A stretch of DNA of 57,654 bases, from NCBI GenBank assembly GCA_910577825.1, contig CAJTOK010000020.1, positions 1 through 57,654 of the forward strand, written 5' to 3'. Below are positions 45,477 to 54,028 of this stretch, one piece after another. How positions within the stretch are numbered: position 1 is the first letter of the stretch; the number at the start of each line of letters is the position of its first letter. The DNA is from an uncultured Lachnospiraceae bacterium (GTDB taxonomy: Bacteria > Bacillota > Clostridia > Lachnospirales > Lachnospiraceae). Position numbers and translations under genes: made by a program. The notes under the pieces were generated by a model, which did no database searches, had not been told where the DNA came from, and saw only the letters and a program-made list of their open reading frames with translations.

Positions 45477-46685
45477 TTATATGCACTCCAGCACCTTAAT
45501 TAACAAGTTTAATGAAAACCTCGGGTTTCTCTGCATAAGACTGTCCCACTGTTCTAAATTTTCATCTGAGTTTTCAACTTCACGCACAAACCAGTGCGCC
45601 ATTTCAGCCTGTGCATTTTCTGTAAGTATCTTATCATCTTCAAGCCATTTCATAAACCACAGTTCACGTATTATTATTGTATTGGCAACTGCCATCTTAA
45701 TTTTGGCAAGAAGCATCCTGTCATATGTTGCACTGCAGCAGTAAAGATATACAAAATAAAAAAGAAGCTGTTCAAGCTGTATATCTGTTATCTCCTCTTT
45801 AAATTCTTCCTGGCAGTTTATATACTCTTTTTCTTCCATCTGCATCCTGATGTTAATTATACTCTGTATATATGGAATCCATGTGTTTTTTAAAGGTTCC
45901 ATTGTACATAAAGTAAAAAACATATCTGTAACTGCCTTTTTTACGGAAATACCCTCTGGTATAATATGTTTTGCCATATGGCTGTATGCAGAAATATCAC
46001 TATATATAGAAACAATTTTTTTAATTTCATCTTTCTCAGCAGAAGTAAATCCAGGGTGCAATGGAAAAACCTTGTTTATAAAGCTGCCCCTGTTTCTTGC
46101 CTGCCTTTTTTTAATACGTCTTTCTATATCATGCGCCATTCCAAGCAGAAGTGACATACGTTTAAATATATGTATATCTCTTCTCTGTGCAAGTGCAAGC
46201 ATCCCGTCACGTACATATATTAACTGCGTGAATAATGGTGCATCAAAATACATAAATAGCCTGTCTTTTTTATTATCTTCCTCTGACTCTATAACAACAG
46301 GTTCTTCACGCATAAGCAGTTCTTTACATGCTACAGGGCATGTAATTGCAAGCGAGCGCTCACGCACATTATAATATACTTCCTCATGCCTGGGGTGCGT
46401 ATGGCATGTATGGCAAAGATAGTCTTCACCAAGCTCTAAAACTATATCGCACAGGTTATCCTTATTAAGGAACTCACACCTGTTCTCTGCGCCATGCGGC
46501 TCTATATTGCCAGTTTTTTTGTCAATCTTTTCACGCATCCGCTTACCTAGCGCACCCTGGATTTTTTTATACTTCCTCAAAGTTTTCTTATCGACTGTAA
46601 TCTGCCAGATATGGCAGCAGCTGTCAGGGCACTCCATCCCCCCTGCGCATGTAAACCTGTTAAAATAATCAGGATAATAATAACG
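45477..46685 (-). CDS. fliB: Flagellin lysine N-methylase FliB-like protein
   Basis: 402 aa with the cysteine pattern of FliB: CAGGMECPDSCCHIW near the N-terminus, CEFLNKDNLCDIV, DYLCHTCHTHPRH and ITCPVACKEL. These cysteines are thought to bind an Fe-S cluster. FliB N-methylates surface lysines of flagellin. The rest is helical with no recognised domain. ATG 46685 follows AAGGAGG; the earlier start at 46733 lacks a site. First gene of the tightly packed fic-cyclase operon. No flagellin gene lies in the window. Confidence 0.82.
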   Translation of the reverse strand, partial: RYYYPDYFNRFTCAGGMECPDSCCHIWQITVDKKTLRKYKKIQGALGKRMREKIDKKTGNIEPHGAENRCEFLNKDNLCDIVLELGEDYLCHTCHTHPRHEEVYYNVRERSLAITCPVACKELLMREEPVVIESEEDNKKDRLFMYFDAPLFTQLIYVRDGMLALAQRRDIHIFKRMSLLLGMAHDIERRIKKRQARNRGSFINKVFPLHPGFTSAEKDEIKKIVSIYSDISAYSHMAKHIIPEGISVKKAVTDMFFTLCTMEPLKNTWIPYIQSIINIRMQMEEKEYINCQEEFKEEITDIQLEQLLFYFVYLYCCSATYDRMLLAKIKMAVANTIIIRELWFMKWLEDDKILTENAQAEMAHWFVREVENSDENLEQWDSLMQRNPRFSLNLLIKVLECI

Positions 46686-46797
46686 CATAAGTCCAATCCT
46701 CCTTCCATATTTAAAAGAGCCTTGACATGACATTGTGCATTATACCACAACCAAAAGATAAAATCTATGATAATTTTTCACTGTAATTCCATTCAAG

Positions 46798-46816
46798 AAC
46801 GCCAGTGGGCGTTTTT
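46798..46816. other. Small hairpin between HPt gene and fliB
   Basis: AACGCC-AGTG-GGCGTT followed by TTT on the + strand. It lies 15 bp beyond the HPt stop, so it may terminate that - strand gene, although the T-run is on the other side. Weak. Confidence 0.3.
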
Positions 46817-46830
46817 GCCAGGCCATTATT

Positions 46831-47199
46831 TTATATTATATTTCTATAAACAGCTTTTATAGTTTTTGATAACACCTCATATTTACATGCTATTTCAGGC
46901 ATAATCCCACGTGCTGGCTCTATATCACCACATTTAAGAAGATATGATAATTTACATATAATACCCTCAAGTGTTTCAATATATAGTTCAGCGCATAATC
47001 CTTTAATGGTATGTGCCACTATAAATGCTTCTTTAGTATTATTTTCTAAAATTGCTTCCTGGAGTTTTTTAAAATTACTATTTCTGGCAAATTTCATTAA
47101 ATAACTGCCAATTAATACATCATCTCCCATAAATCTTTTATATAATACATCAATATTAATTCCTGCTTCTTCCAGTGCCTTCTTATTATAATTGTTCAT
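46831..47199 (-). CDS. Stand-alone HPt (histidine phosphotransfer) protein
   Basis: 122 aa. The phosphotransfer His is in AHTIKGLCAEL (His63), the HxxKG core of HPt domains. The rest is four-helix-like. It would accept or pass on a phosphoryl group in a two-component phosphorelay; no kinase or response regulator is nearby. GGAG lies 6 bp before ATG 47199; earlier starts (47298, 47211) lack a comparable site. A perfect Spo0A box lies upstream at 47353-47359. Confidence 0.8.
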   Translation of the reverse strand: MNNYNKKALEEAGINIDVLYKRFMGDDVLIGSYLMKFARNSNFKKLQEAILENNTKEAFIVAHTIKGLCAELYIETLEGIICKLSYLLKCGDIEPARGIMPEIACKYEVLSKTIKAVYRNII

Positions 47200-47352
47200 T
47201 TCTCTCTCCATTTTCTTGTATTTTATATATAAAACCTGTTTTATCTTTCCCGGCTTTATGTCATATATCATATAACATAAAACCATTATATATGACATAG
47301 ATAATATATTACATCTTTATTATCTGCTATAATTTTACAATAGATACTATAC

Positions 47353-47359
47353 TTCGACA
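47353..47359. promoter_or_regulatory. Perfect Spo0A-box match upstream of the HPt gene
   Basis: TTCGACA, whose complement is TGTCGAA, the consensus 0A box. On the - strand it overlaps a possible -35 box TTGTCG, followed after 17 bp by TAAAAT. A single 7-mer match could be chance. The rest of 47200-47486 is AT-rich, with a short repeat GGATATTTT/AAAATATCC near 47373-47393 and the terminator at 47437-47465. Confidence 0.4.
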
Positions 47360-47436
47360 AATATAAAGAACCGGATATTTTAGAAAATATCCAGATATTT
47401 GTGTCAGAAAATGTCATATTTTGACGGATTATGTAA

Positions 47437-47465
47437 AAAGGGCAGGTATATTTTACCTGCCCTTT
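47437..47465 (-). terminator. Intrinsic terminator of the sigma/anti-sigma/lipoprotein operon
   Basis: A perfect 12-bp stem, AAAGGGCAGGTA and its complement, with a 5-nt loop. On the - strand it is followed by a T-run (CCCTTTTTACAT), 22 bp after the lipoprotein stop. Confidence 0.85.
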
Positions 47466-47486
47466 AGGAAATTATTGGTATTTTTT

Positions 47487-48269
47487 CTAATCTTTAACCA
47501 TAGTACGGTAACCAAAGATTTCATAATGTTTATTATACCCGGTATCTGTTTTAATAATCTGGCGGGCTTTCTTTTTTGAAACCCCTGGCTCTTTAAAAAG
47601 AACATAATTTGTATAAAGATAACTGTTTTTATCCTCTTTACAATCTATTGTCTTTGTAATTTTCCTTAGGGATTTAAAAGTACCAGTCTCACTATATCCA
47701 TCCCATGAATCAGCCTTGAATTTATCCCTGCTGCTGTCATCAAACACATAATACCCATCTTCTGTAAATGATATATAGGTATAACACGGGTCTCCTTCTA
47801 CAGTATACCTGAGCACTACTATAGCAGCTCCAAATGGCTTTTCAACACACATAAGTAAGTCTTTCTTCTTTATAATTGCTATTTTTTCACCCTCCCTTGT
47901 ATATTTATAGAAATCCATCCACATATCCTGGAACGGGTTTTTATTTTTATATGCCTTATATGTTTCTATTACTATGCCTTTCTTTTTTGCTTTTTTTACA
48001 GTTAAACTATCTGGAAGCGAAGCAAGGTATTTTTTAATTTTTTTCTTTTCATTCTTGCCATATACAGGTACTTTTTTATATAAATCTTTATTATTTTTCT
48101 TTTCTTCTTTCTCTGTTATGCTGTTTTTAGTTTCTGCCTTCTCTGTTACATTACTGCCAGCTTTCAGGTCTGTGCAGATTGTACGTTTTTCTTGTAAGCC
48201 ACAGCCGCATATTACTGCAGCAGGCATTATAAAAATGGCAGATACCATCAAACATTTTTTAATTTTCAT
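47487..48269 (-). CDS. Hypothetical lipoprotein of an ECF sigma operon
   Basis: 260 aa. A short signal peptide (KKCLMVSAIFIMPAAVICGCG) ends at a lipobox-like ICGC. A Lys/Glu-rich linker follows. The last 170 residues form an unrecognised domain (VPVYGKNEKKKIKKYLASLP; GDPCYTYISFTEDGYYVFDDSS). I do not know its function. ATG 48269 is preferred over 48284, since it begins the signal peptide. It overlaps the anti-sigma gene end by 11 bp, so it is the third gene of the module. Confidence 0.65.
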   Translation of the reverse strand: MKIKKCLMVSAIFIMPAAVICGCGLQEKRTICTDLKAGSNVTEKAETKNSITEKEEKKNNKDLYKKVPVYGKNEKKKIKKYLASLPDSLTVKKAKKKGIVIETYKAYKNKNPFQDMWMDFYKYTREGEKIAIIKKKDLLMCVEKPFGAAIVVLRYTVEGDPCYTYISFTEDGYYVFDDSSRDKFKADSWDGYSETGTFKSLRKITKTIDCKEDKNSYLYTNYVLFKEPGVSKKKARQIIKTDTGYNKHYEIFGYRTMVKD

Positions 48270-49101
48270 TTTCAAATTTTCCATAATATATCTTCCTTTC
48301 TTTATTTTTTTGTTTTACACCAATATAAAATACCCCTGTTTTTTCCATATTTCCATCTTTTTCCTGGTATATATCTGTATATGCAGTTACTTTTATGCCT
48401 TTTTTATTCCAGCCTTTTATATCTTCTTTACAGCTGCTGCCCATCTTTGCGACAGATATGTCAAAATATATATGGTTTCCCGTTTTGCAAAACTCTTTTT
48501 CTCCTTTTATATAATGTTTTCTGCCGCTTTCTTTATCCATTATATATGCCATTCCTGTTTCTGCATGGCCGGAAATGGTAATATAACAGTCTTTATCAAA
48601 GCTGTATACAATGTATTCTGCTGTTGCCTTCTTTTTACTGGAACTAATGCTTTGTATATCCTGTACTGTCTGCAATTTAACTGTCCTGCCCTGTAAAACC
48701 TTTTTTAAATCTGTAGGCTGAAAAGAATTATTATATTCATTATCACCATCCTGGCAGACTTCTGTATTCCCTTTATCTGCTTTATCTGCTGTATCTGTTA
48801 TAACAAAACAATTTATGCTGTTCTTTTTGCCATCTTCTTTGTTTTTATCTGGACTGCTGGAATTTATGCTGGCATCCTTAACTTTATCTTCCATATTTCT
48901 GTTATGGTTTTTATTTATGCTGGCAGCAGTAATAATTAATAAAAGACATGCTGCTGCCGCCAGGATATACCTGCTTTTGTATAACATTACTTTTCTTTCA
49001 AGGTTTCTGGCATCTTTTTTTAATTCATCTGTTTCTTTTTGCACTGCCATTTCTTCTGGCAGCATACCTATTGCCTGCATAAGCATTTCTTCCTTTGTCA
49101 T
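48259..49101 (-). CDS. Putative transmembrane anti-sigma factor
   Basis: 280 aa. An N-terminal cytoplasmic part of about 44 residues (EEMLMQAIGMLPEEMAVQ) precedes a single transmembrane helix at 45-62 (YILAAAACLLLIITAAS) and a lysine-rich extracellular domain. It starts 4 bp inside the sigma gene's end (ATGA overlap). That position and topology are the basis for the anti-sigma call; no zinc-binding HxxxCxxC motif is seen, so the family is uncertain. Confidence 0.65.
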   Translation of the reverse strand: MTKEEMLMQAIGMLPEEMAVQKETDELKKDARNLERKVMLYKSRYILAAAACLLLIITAASINKNHNRNMEDKVKDASINSSSPDKNKEDGKKNSINCFVITDTADKADKGNTEVCQDGDNEYNNSFQPTDLKKVLQGRTVKLQTVQDIQSISSSKKKATAEYIVYSFDKDCYITISGHAETGMAYIMDKESGRKHYIKGEKEFCKTGNHIYFDISVAKMGSSCKEDIKGWNKKGIKVTAYTDIYQEKDGNMEKTGVFYIGVKQKNKERKIYYGKFENEN

Positions 49102-49658
49102 AAATATACCGCCTCCTTTTCAAGCCATTTCTTTAGCTGCCTGCGCATACGGCAAAGTGTTGATTTAACTGTACCTTCTTTTATGCCAAGTTTTTGTGAT
49201 ATTTCCTTGATTTCTGCCAGGTAAAAATATCTCTGCAAAAAAATATACCGTTTTATCCTGTCCTGTGAATTTAAAAAATCTGCGATTATATCTGCAATTA
49301 ATTTTAATTCCAGGTTATCTTCTACATTCCCCCTTCCTGCAACACATTCTGAAAGTTCTTCCAGTGCCAGTTCCATATTACCTCCCCCGCGCTTTAAGGC
49401 ATGTTTCCTGTTATAACAGTTTATAGAAATATTACGGGCAATTTTTGCAAGGTATCCTGCAAGGTTTACAGGCCTGTGGGGCGGTACTGAGTTCCATACA
49501 TTAAACCATATATCATTTACACATTCCCTGGCATCTTCTGGATTTTTTACAATACGGCATGAAATAGAAAAACAGTAATCCCCATATTTTCCAGACATTC
49601 TTATAAGCCCTTCTTCCTTCCTGTCCCATACAAGCTGCACTATTTCCTTATCTTCCAT
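49098..49658 (-). CDS. ECF-type RNA polymerase sigma factor
   Basis: 186 aa. Region 2 (GKYGDYCFSISCRIVKNPEDARECVNDIWFNVWNSVPPHRPVNLAGYL) and region 4 (FLQRYFYLAEIKEISQKLGIKEGTVKSTLCRMRRQLKKWL) are clear. GGAG lies 7 bp before ATG 49658. The region between 49659 and the pgeF stop at 49815 contains no gene; no clear autoregulatory promoter was identified. Probably controlled by the membrane protein encoded next. Confidence 0.9.
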   Translation of the reverse strand: MEDKEIVQLVWDRKEEGLIRMSGKYGDYCFSISCRIVKNPEDARECVNDIWFNVWNSVPPHRPVNLAGYLAKIARNISINCYNRKHALKRGGGNMELALEELSECVAGRGNVEDNLELKLIADIIADFLNSQDRIKRYIFLQRYFYLAEIKEISQKLGIKEGTVKSTLCRMRRQLKKWLEKEAVYL

Positions 49659-49815
49659 TTCCCTGCTCCTTACCACAAAGTCTGCTATACTGCTTTTTGT
49701 CCCTCTTTAATATAGACAGCATTTTTTTAATAAAGTTGCACTTTATAACAATAAAAAAACAGACAGGCACACCACTTAAAAAGCGGAGGCCAGCCTGCAA
49801 GCTGCCAGTTACCTG

Positions 49816-50700
49816 TTATATTTCATTTATCATTATAAAACCGTTAAGGTTTCCCCTTTTGCCGCCGGAAGCCCTGTGCGAAAAGAGCACCATATTGCTG
49901 CAGCACGTGCACAGCCCGGATATATGTATGTTTTCTTTCTTTAAGCCGGCAAGCAGCAGCTGGTGGCAGTTAGCAGCCCATAAGTCAAGCTGGTATTTCT
50001 TTTCTTTTTTATCCTTGCAATAAAATATATCTTCCCATGTATTTTCTGGATAAACCTTTTTTATTTCATTTATTACATCTTCACTTACCTCATAACATTC
50101 CTGGCATATCGACGGGCCAATTATACATTCTATATCCTCCGGGCGGCTTAAAAACTGGCTTTCCATCTTTTTTACTGTTTTGCTGCCAATAAAACCAGCC
50201 GTGCCACGCCATCCTGAATGTGATGATGCAACAACTTTTTTTACAGGGTCAGCAAAAAAAAGTGGCACACAGTCTGCATAAGAAGTTGCAAGAATTAATC
50301 CTGGCACATCTGTTACCATGCCGTCTATGCCATCAAGCTTTTTCCCAAAATCCTCACCTGCCACACATGTTTTATCTGCATATATAACTTTAGTGTCATG
50401 TACCTGGCCAGATAATACAAGATTTTTATAATTGCCATTCATTGCCTGGATGGCACGTTTATAATTCTTAATAACATTTTCCCTGGCATCACCCCTGTTA
50501 AATCCAAGGTTAAGGCTTGCAAGATGGCCTTTGCTGATACCCCCGAGCCTTGTAGTAAACCCAAGTCCCAGCCAGCTGTATTTTTTAAAAGGGGTAAACC
50601 TTATAAGCGGCACTTCACTGCTGTCATCTACATAACATATATTATTATCAGTTTTTATGCTATTAACCGCCCTGTGCAATTCATTTATTCCGTACAACAT
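49816..50700 (-). CDS. pgeF: Peptidoglycan editing factor PgeF (laccase-domain protein)
   Basis: 294 aa of the YfiH/PgeF family; prevents wrong L-Ser incorporation in peptidoglycan precursors and has purine nucleoside-type activity in some members. Motifs: GFTTRLGGISKG near residue 40, TSYADCVPLFFAD, ASSHSGWRGTAGFI with metal-binding His, IGPSICQECYEV, and FSHRASGGKRGN at the end. GGAGG precedes ATG 50700; the frame opens at 50820, inside yraN. Last gene of the rbgA operon. Confidence 0.92.
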   Translation of the reverse strand: MLYGINELHRAVNSIKTDNNICYVDDSSEVPLIRFTPFKKYSWLGLGFTTRLGGISKGHLASLNLGFNRGDARENVIKNYKRAIQAMNGNYKNLVLSGQVHDTKVIYADKTCVAGEDFGKKLDGIDGMVTDVPGLILATSYADCVPLFFADPVKKVVASSHSGWRGTAGFIGSKTVKKMESQFLSRPEDIECIIGPSICQECYEVSEDVINEIKKVYPENTWEDIFYCKDKKEKKYQLDLWAANCHQLLLAGLKKENIHISGLCTCCSNMVLFSHRASGGKRGNLNGFIMINEI

Positions 50701-50725
50701 AAAATTACAGCCCTCCATATGCTGC

Positions 50726-51076
50726 CTAAAATGCGTCTTTAACCAGATGTATCTGTTTTCCTGTAATTGCGACAATATCAAACCTGCATAAGACTTCCTC
50801 TGTGCCATAATTTTTAACAAGGAAATCCAGGGCAGCCTGTCTTATATGCTGCCTTTTTATACGGTTTACAGCCTCTTCAGGACTTCCTTTAGTCCCGTTT
50901 TTCCTGTATTTTACTTCCACAAATATAATATATCCGCCTTCTTCTGCTATAATGTCAATCTCCCCATAGCGGCAGTAATAATTCTGCTTTATTATCTTAT
51001 AACCCATGCCATGTAAAAAAACTGCTGCCCTTTGTTCATATTCCCTGCCAGTTTCCCTTTTATTTATGCTGTCCAC
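50726..51076 (-). CDS. yraN: YraN/UPF0102 nuclease-like protein
   Basis: 116 aa with a minimal PD-(D/E)xK-type fold: GREYEQRAAVFLHGMGYKI, then NYYCRYGEIDIIAEEGGYIIFVEVKYRK with Asp and Glu-x-Lys. A DNA repair role is suspected for the family but unproven. The start is a GTG at 51076 with AAGGGAA upstream. It lies beside rnhB, as in many bacteria. Confidence 0.9.
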   Translation of the reverse strand: MDSINKRETGREYEQRAAVFLHGMGYKIIKQNYYCRYGEIDIIAEEGGYIIFVEVKYRKNGTKGSPEEAVNRIKRQHIRQAALDFLVKNYGTEEVLCRFDIVAITGKQIHLVKDAF

Positions 51077-51103
51077 TTCCCTTTTTAATTACTGCCTCTG
51101 CAA

Positions 51104-51451
51104 TCAGTGCTTTTTATTATCCATTACTTTGCCTTTTATCTTATCCATAGTGTCTACAAAAACAAGTACCTCTGCTACAACCTGGTAAAGCTCTGGCGGG
51201 ATATATTCGCCTATATCAAGTTTTGATAAATCATGTGCCAGTTTTTCATCTTTATGTACAGGAATATCCTCTTCTTCTGCTTTCTGTATAATCTTATCAG
51301 CAAGGTATCCTTTACCAGTGGCAATAACTTTAGGTGCTTTCTCCGTGCGCTGGTATTCAAGGGCTATTGCCGATTTGTTACTGCCCTGTATATCCTGCCT
51401 GCTGTATATTTTCCTGCTTCTGTTATTATTGTTATTGCTGTTATATGCCAT
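51104..51451 (-). CDS. YlqH-like protein (FlhB C-terminal domain homologue)
   Basis: 115 aa with a poly-Asn N-terminus (YNSNNNNNRS) and the fold of the FlhB/YscU cytoplasmic domain: AIALEYQ...APKVIATGKGYLADKIIQKAEEEDIPVHKDEKLAHDLSKLDIGEYIPPELYQVVAEVL are the hallmark segments, split here by short linkers. The NPTH autocleavage motif of true FlhB is absent. It may modulate flagellar export or be a stand-alone relative. It sits between rnhB and yraN, as ylqH does in Bacillus. Confidence 0.85.
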   Translation of the reverse strand: MAYNSNNNNNRSRKIYSRQDIQGSNKSAIALEYQRTEKAPKVIATGKGYLADKIIQKAEEEDIPVHKDEKLAHDLSKLDIGEYIPPELYQVVAEVLVFVDTMDKIKGKVMDNKKH

Positions 51452-51466
51452 ACTGCACCATGCCTT

Positions 51467-52225
51467 TCATACAAAATTTTTAATAAACGACCTTCTGTGC
51501 AAAGGGCATGGCCCATATTTCTTAATTGCCTCAATATGCGCTTTTGAACCATAACCTTTATGTGAAGCAAAACCATATTCCGGATACATCTGGTCAATAT
51601 CCGCCATAATCCTGTCCCTTGTAACTTTGGCTATTATACTTGCTGCCGCAATGGATATACTGCAGGCATCACCTTTAATAATGCCAGTCTGCCTGTAGGG
51701 TATCTTAGGTATTGTAACAGCATCCACAAGCACCATGCCTGGCTCTTTGCCCATATCTGCAAGGGCTTCGCGCATAGCCTCATATGTGGCCTGCAATATA
51801 TTTATTTCATCTATCCTGCCTGCAGATACTATGCCAACACCACACGCAACAGCTTTATCATTTATTTCATCAAATAACTGCTCCCTTTTTGCTGCGGAAA
51901 GCTTTTTAGAATCATTTAAATACAGGATTTCACAATCCACGGGAAGTATTACCGCACCTGCTACCACAGGGCCTGCAAGAGGCCCTCTCCCAGCTTCGTC
52001 AACTCCTGCTATATTCTGGCAAACCGCATATTTTTTTTCAAAAACCTTCATTGCATCAAGCCGTTTAAGCTCCATGCAAAGCTTTTCATCTTCATTTTTA
52101 TATTTGGCAATTAACTGCTTTACACCTTTTCTTCCATCATCTGCATATAAAATGTAAAGTTCCTTTCTTCTGGCACTGTCTGCCATGCTAAATTCATTAC
52201 GTATTTCACTAACTGGTTTACCCAT
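51467..52225 (-). CDS. rnhB: Ribonuclease HII
   Basis: Cleaves RNA in RNA-DNA hybrids and at single ribonucleotides. 252 aa with an N-terminal extension of about 65 residues as in Bacillus RnhB. Core motifs: NIAGVDEAGRGPLAGPVVAGAVILP (Asp, Glu), LVDAVTIP (Asp), GDACSISIAAASIIAKVTRD (Asp) and GYGSKAHIEAIKKYGPCPLHRRSF. GGAGG precedes ATG 52225. Confidence 0.96.
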   Translation of the reverse strand: MGKPVSEIRNEFSMADSARRKELYILYADDGRKGVKQLIAKYKNEDEKLCMELKRLDAMKVFEKKYAVCQNIAGVDEAGRGPLAGPVVAGAVILPVDCEILYLNDSKKLSAAKREQLFDEINDKAVACGVGIVSAGRIDEINILQATYEAMREALADMGKEPGMVLVDAVTIPKIPYRQTGIIKGDACSISIAAASIIAKVTRDRIMADIDQMYPEYGFASHKGYGSKAHIEAIKKYGPCPLHRRSFIKNFV

Positions 52226-52256
52226 TATATTCCTCCGTGCTGCAAAAGCCTGCCTG

Positions 52257-53051
52257 TTATATCTTTTTTATATGTGAAAAGGGCCAGATACAGCACCATG
52301 CTTCACCCTCAATATCTTTTCTTTTTACCATGCCGACATATGTATACCTGCTGTCTGTACTCATATTCCTGTTATCGCCAAGCACAAAATATTCATCTTC
52401 TGCAAGCTGTACTGGTGATTCAGCAATGCCAGGGTCTGCAATTTTTTCATCTGAATAAATATCATCATCAAGCCGCTTGCCATTAATATAAACCCTGCCA
52501 TCAATAATTTGTACAACTTCACCAGGAAGCCCTATTATACGTTTAATATAATGTATCCTTTTGCCATTCTCATCTTCATCTGTAACAGGAAATACAATTA
52601 TATCATACCTCCCCGGGTCATCCCAGTAATAAGACAGTTTCTGTATTATAACAGAATCATCATTTTTAAGGAAAGGTTCCATTGACTCACCTTTTATTGT
52701 TGTCTGGTGTGCTACATTTGAATTAATAAACACAGACAGGAAAAATGCCGTAGCAATACATGAAACCGCTAATGTAAAGTTATGCAGCACCCTTCTGCGG
52801 CTTACGCCCCTGGCACGTGTCCTGCCAGAAACTGCCTGCCCTGTGCCAGAACCATAATCCATCTGTGCAATATCCTGTTTTAAACTGGTAATATCAATTT
52901 CATCTAATACCTTTTCCCATGGATGGCTGGAACTGTTTTCATTTAACGTGCGCAGTTCTTCAAAAAGCCTGCCGGCAGCAGCCCCGTTCCTGATAACATC
53001 TAAATTCCTGCAGGCTTCCAGGCTGTCCTCTACAAGATTTTCATTATACAA
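52257..53051 (-). CDS. lepB: Signal peptidase I, catalytically complete
   Basis: 264 aa. An unusual N-terminal cytoplasmic extension of about 88 residues precedes one transmembrane helix (LHNFTLAVSCIATAFFLSVF). Box B has GESMEPFL with catalytic Ser123; box D has HYIKRIIGLPGE with Lys170; box E is LGDNRNMSTDSR. It should cleave Sec and Tat signal peptides. TTG 53051 follows GGAGGGA and is the probable start. Compare the inactive paralogue at 54029-54634. Confidence 0.93.
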   Translation of the reverse strand: MYNENLVEDSLEACRNLDVIRNGAAAGRLFEELRTLNENSSSHPWEKVLDEIDITSLKQDIAQMDYGSGTGQAVSGRTRARGVSRRRVLHNFTLAVSCIATAFFLSVFINSNVAHQTTIKGESMEPFLKNDDSVIIQKLSYYWDDPGRYDIIVFPVTDEDENGKRIHYIKRIIGLPGEVVQIIDGRVYINGKRLDDDIYSDEKIADPGIAESPVQLAEDEYFVLGDNRNMSTDSRYTYVGMVKRKDIEGEAWCCIWPFSHIKKI

Positions 53052-53105
53052 TTAAATCCCTCCTGCCACTTTTACATATGGTACAAAGACATTGCCCGTC
53101 AAAAG

Positions 53106-53963
53106 CTAAATGTCTGTTAAAGGTTTTTCAAGAGTAATCCTGCCAAGCTTCCCTGCCCTGAAATCATCTATAAGAAGCTTTGCTGCTTTATCTAAATCAG
53201 GTTCTGCACCACTCTTTATACATCCCCTGCATTCTGCTATGTCTTTTATTATTTCTGCTTCATTTCCAGTACCAGAAACCTCTATTCCATAATAACTGCT
53301 TATTGCATCTGGATAATTCCCATTAAGGAAACCAGTAAGCAGCCTGCTTAATTCATATATATTATAGAGTTCATCTTTTATTGCCCCGGTAAATGCAAGT
53401 TTTAACCCTGTCTGCTGGTCTTCAAACTTTGGCCAGAGTATGCCAGGCGTATCTAAAAGCTCTACATTCTTATTAAGCCTTATCCACTGTTTTCCTTTTG
53501 TAACACCTGGCTTATTGCCAGTTTTAGTACATGCTTTTCCTGCAAAACTGTTAATAAACGTAGACTTGCCAACATTAGGTATGCCTGCCGCCATTGCCCT
53601 TAGCGGCCTGTTAATAATGCCACGGCGTCTGTTGCGCTCTATCTTCTCTGCACATGCCTTCTGTATTACGCCATTAACCTCTTTGATTCCTTTTCCATTT
53701 TTAGAATTAACTTTTGTAACAAAATATCCCTTATCCTCATAATACCTGGCCCATTCGTCTGTAATCCTTGTATCTGCCAGGTCATACTTATTCATAAGCA
53801 ATACCCTGGCCTTTCCATTAGCAAGGGTATCAATATCAGGGTTCTTGCTGCTGTATGGCACTCTTGCATCAACAAGTTCAACAATAACATCAACCAGCTT
53901 AACGTCCTCCTGCATTGCCTTTCTTGCCTTCGCCATATGTCCTGGATACCATTGGAACTGCAT
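53106..53963 (-). CDS. rbgA: Ribosome biogenesis GTPase RbgA (YlqF)
   Basis: Late 50S assembly GTPase, circularly permuted. Order: HMAKARKAMQE and ELVDARVPYSSKNPDID near the N-terminus, MNKYDL (G4) near 56, GIPNVGKSTFINSF (G1) near 130 and LLDTPGILWPKFE (G3) near 173. Length 285 aa. First gene of rbgA-lepB-rnhB-ylqH-yraN-pgeF; a terminator separates it from the second signal peptidase gene. Confidence 0.96.
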   Translation of the reverse strand: MQFQWYPGHMAKARKAMQEDVKLVDVIVELVDARVPYSSKNPDIDTLANGKARVLLMNKYDLADTRITDEWARYYEDKGYFVTKVNSKNGKGIKEVNGVIQKACAEKIERNRRRGIINRPLRAMAAGIPNVGKSTFINSFAGKACTKTGNKPGVTKGKQWIRLNKNVELLDTPGILWPKFEDQQTGLKLAFTGAIKDELYNIYELSRLLTGFLNGNYPDAISSYYGIEVSGTGNEAEIIKDIAECRGCIKSGAEPDLDKAAKLLIDDFRAGKLGRITLEKPLTDI

Positions 53964-53982
53964 AATATAAATTCTCCATTTC

Positions 53983-54012
53983 TAAAAAACACCACTTTAA
54001 ATTAAGTGGCGT
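53983..54012 (-). terminator. Intrinsic terminator of the inactive signal peptidase gene
   Basis: Nine-bp stem ACACCACTT / AAGTGGCGT (one G-U pair) with a 6-nt loop. On the - strand it is followed by six T. It lies 17 bp after the stop of 54029-54634. Confidence 0.8.
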
Positions 54013-54028
54013 TTTATTATATTCACCG

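Noticed and set aside
47974..48696. Open frame of 240 codons on the + strand, rich in Phe
   Set aside because: Antisense to the lipoprotein and anti-sigma genes; its Phe content mirrors their Lys/Glu codons.
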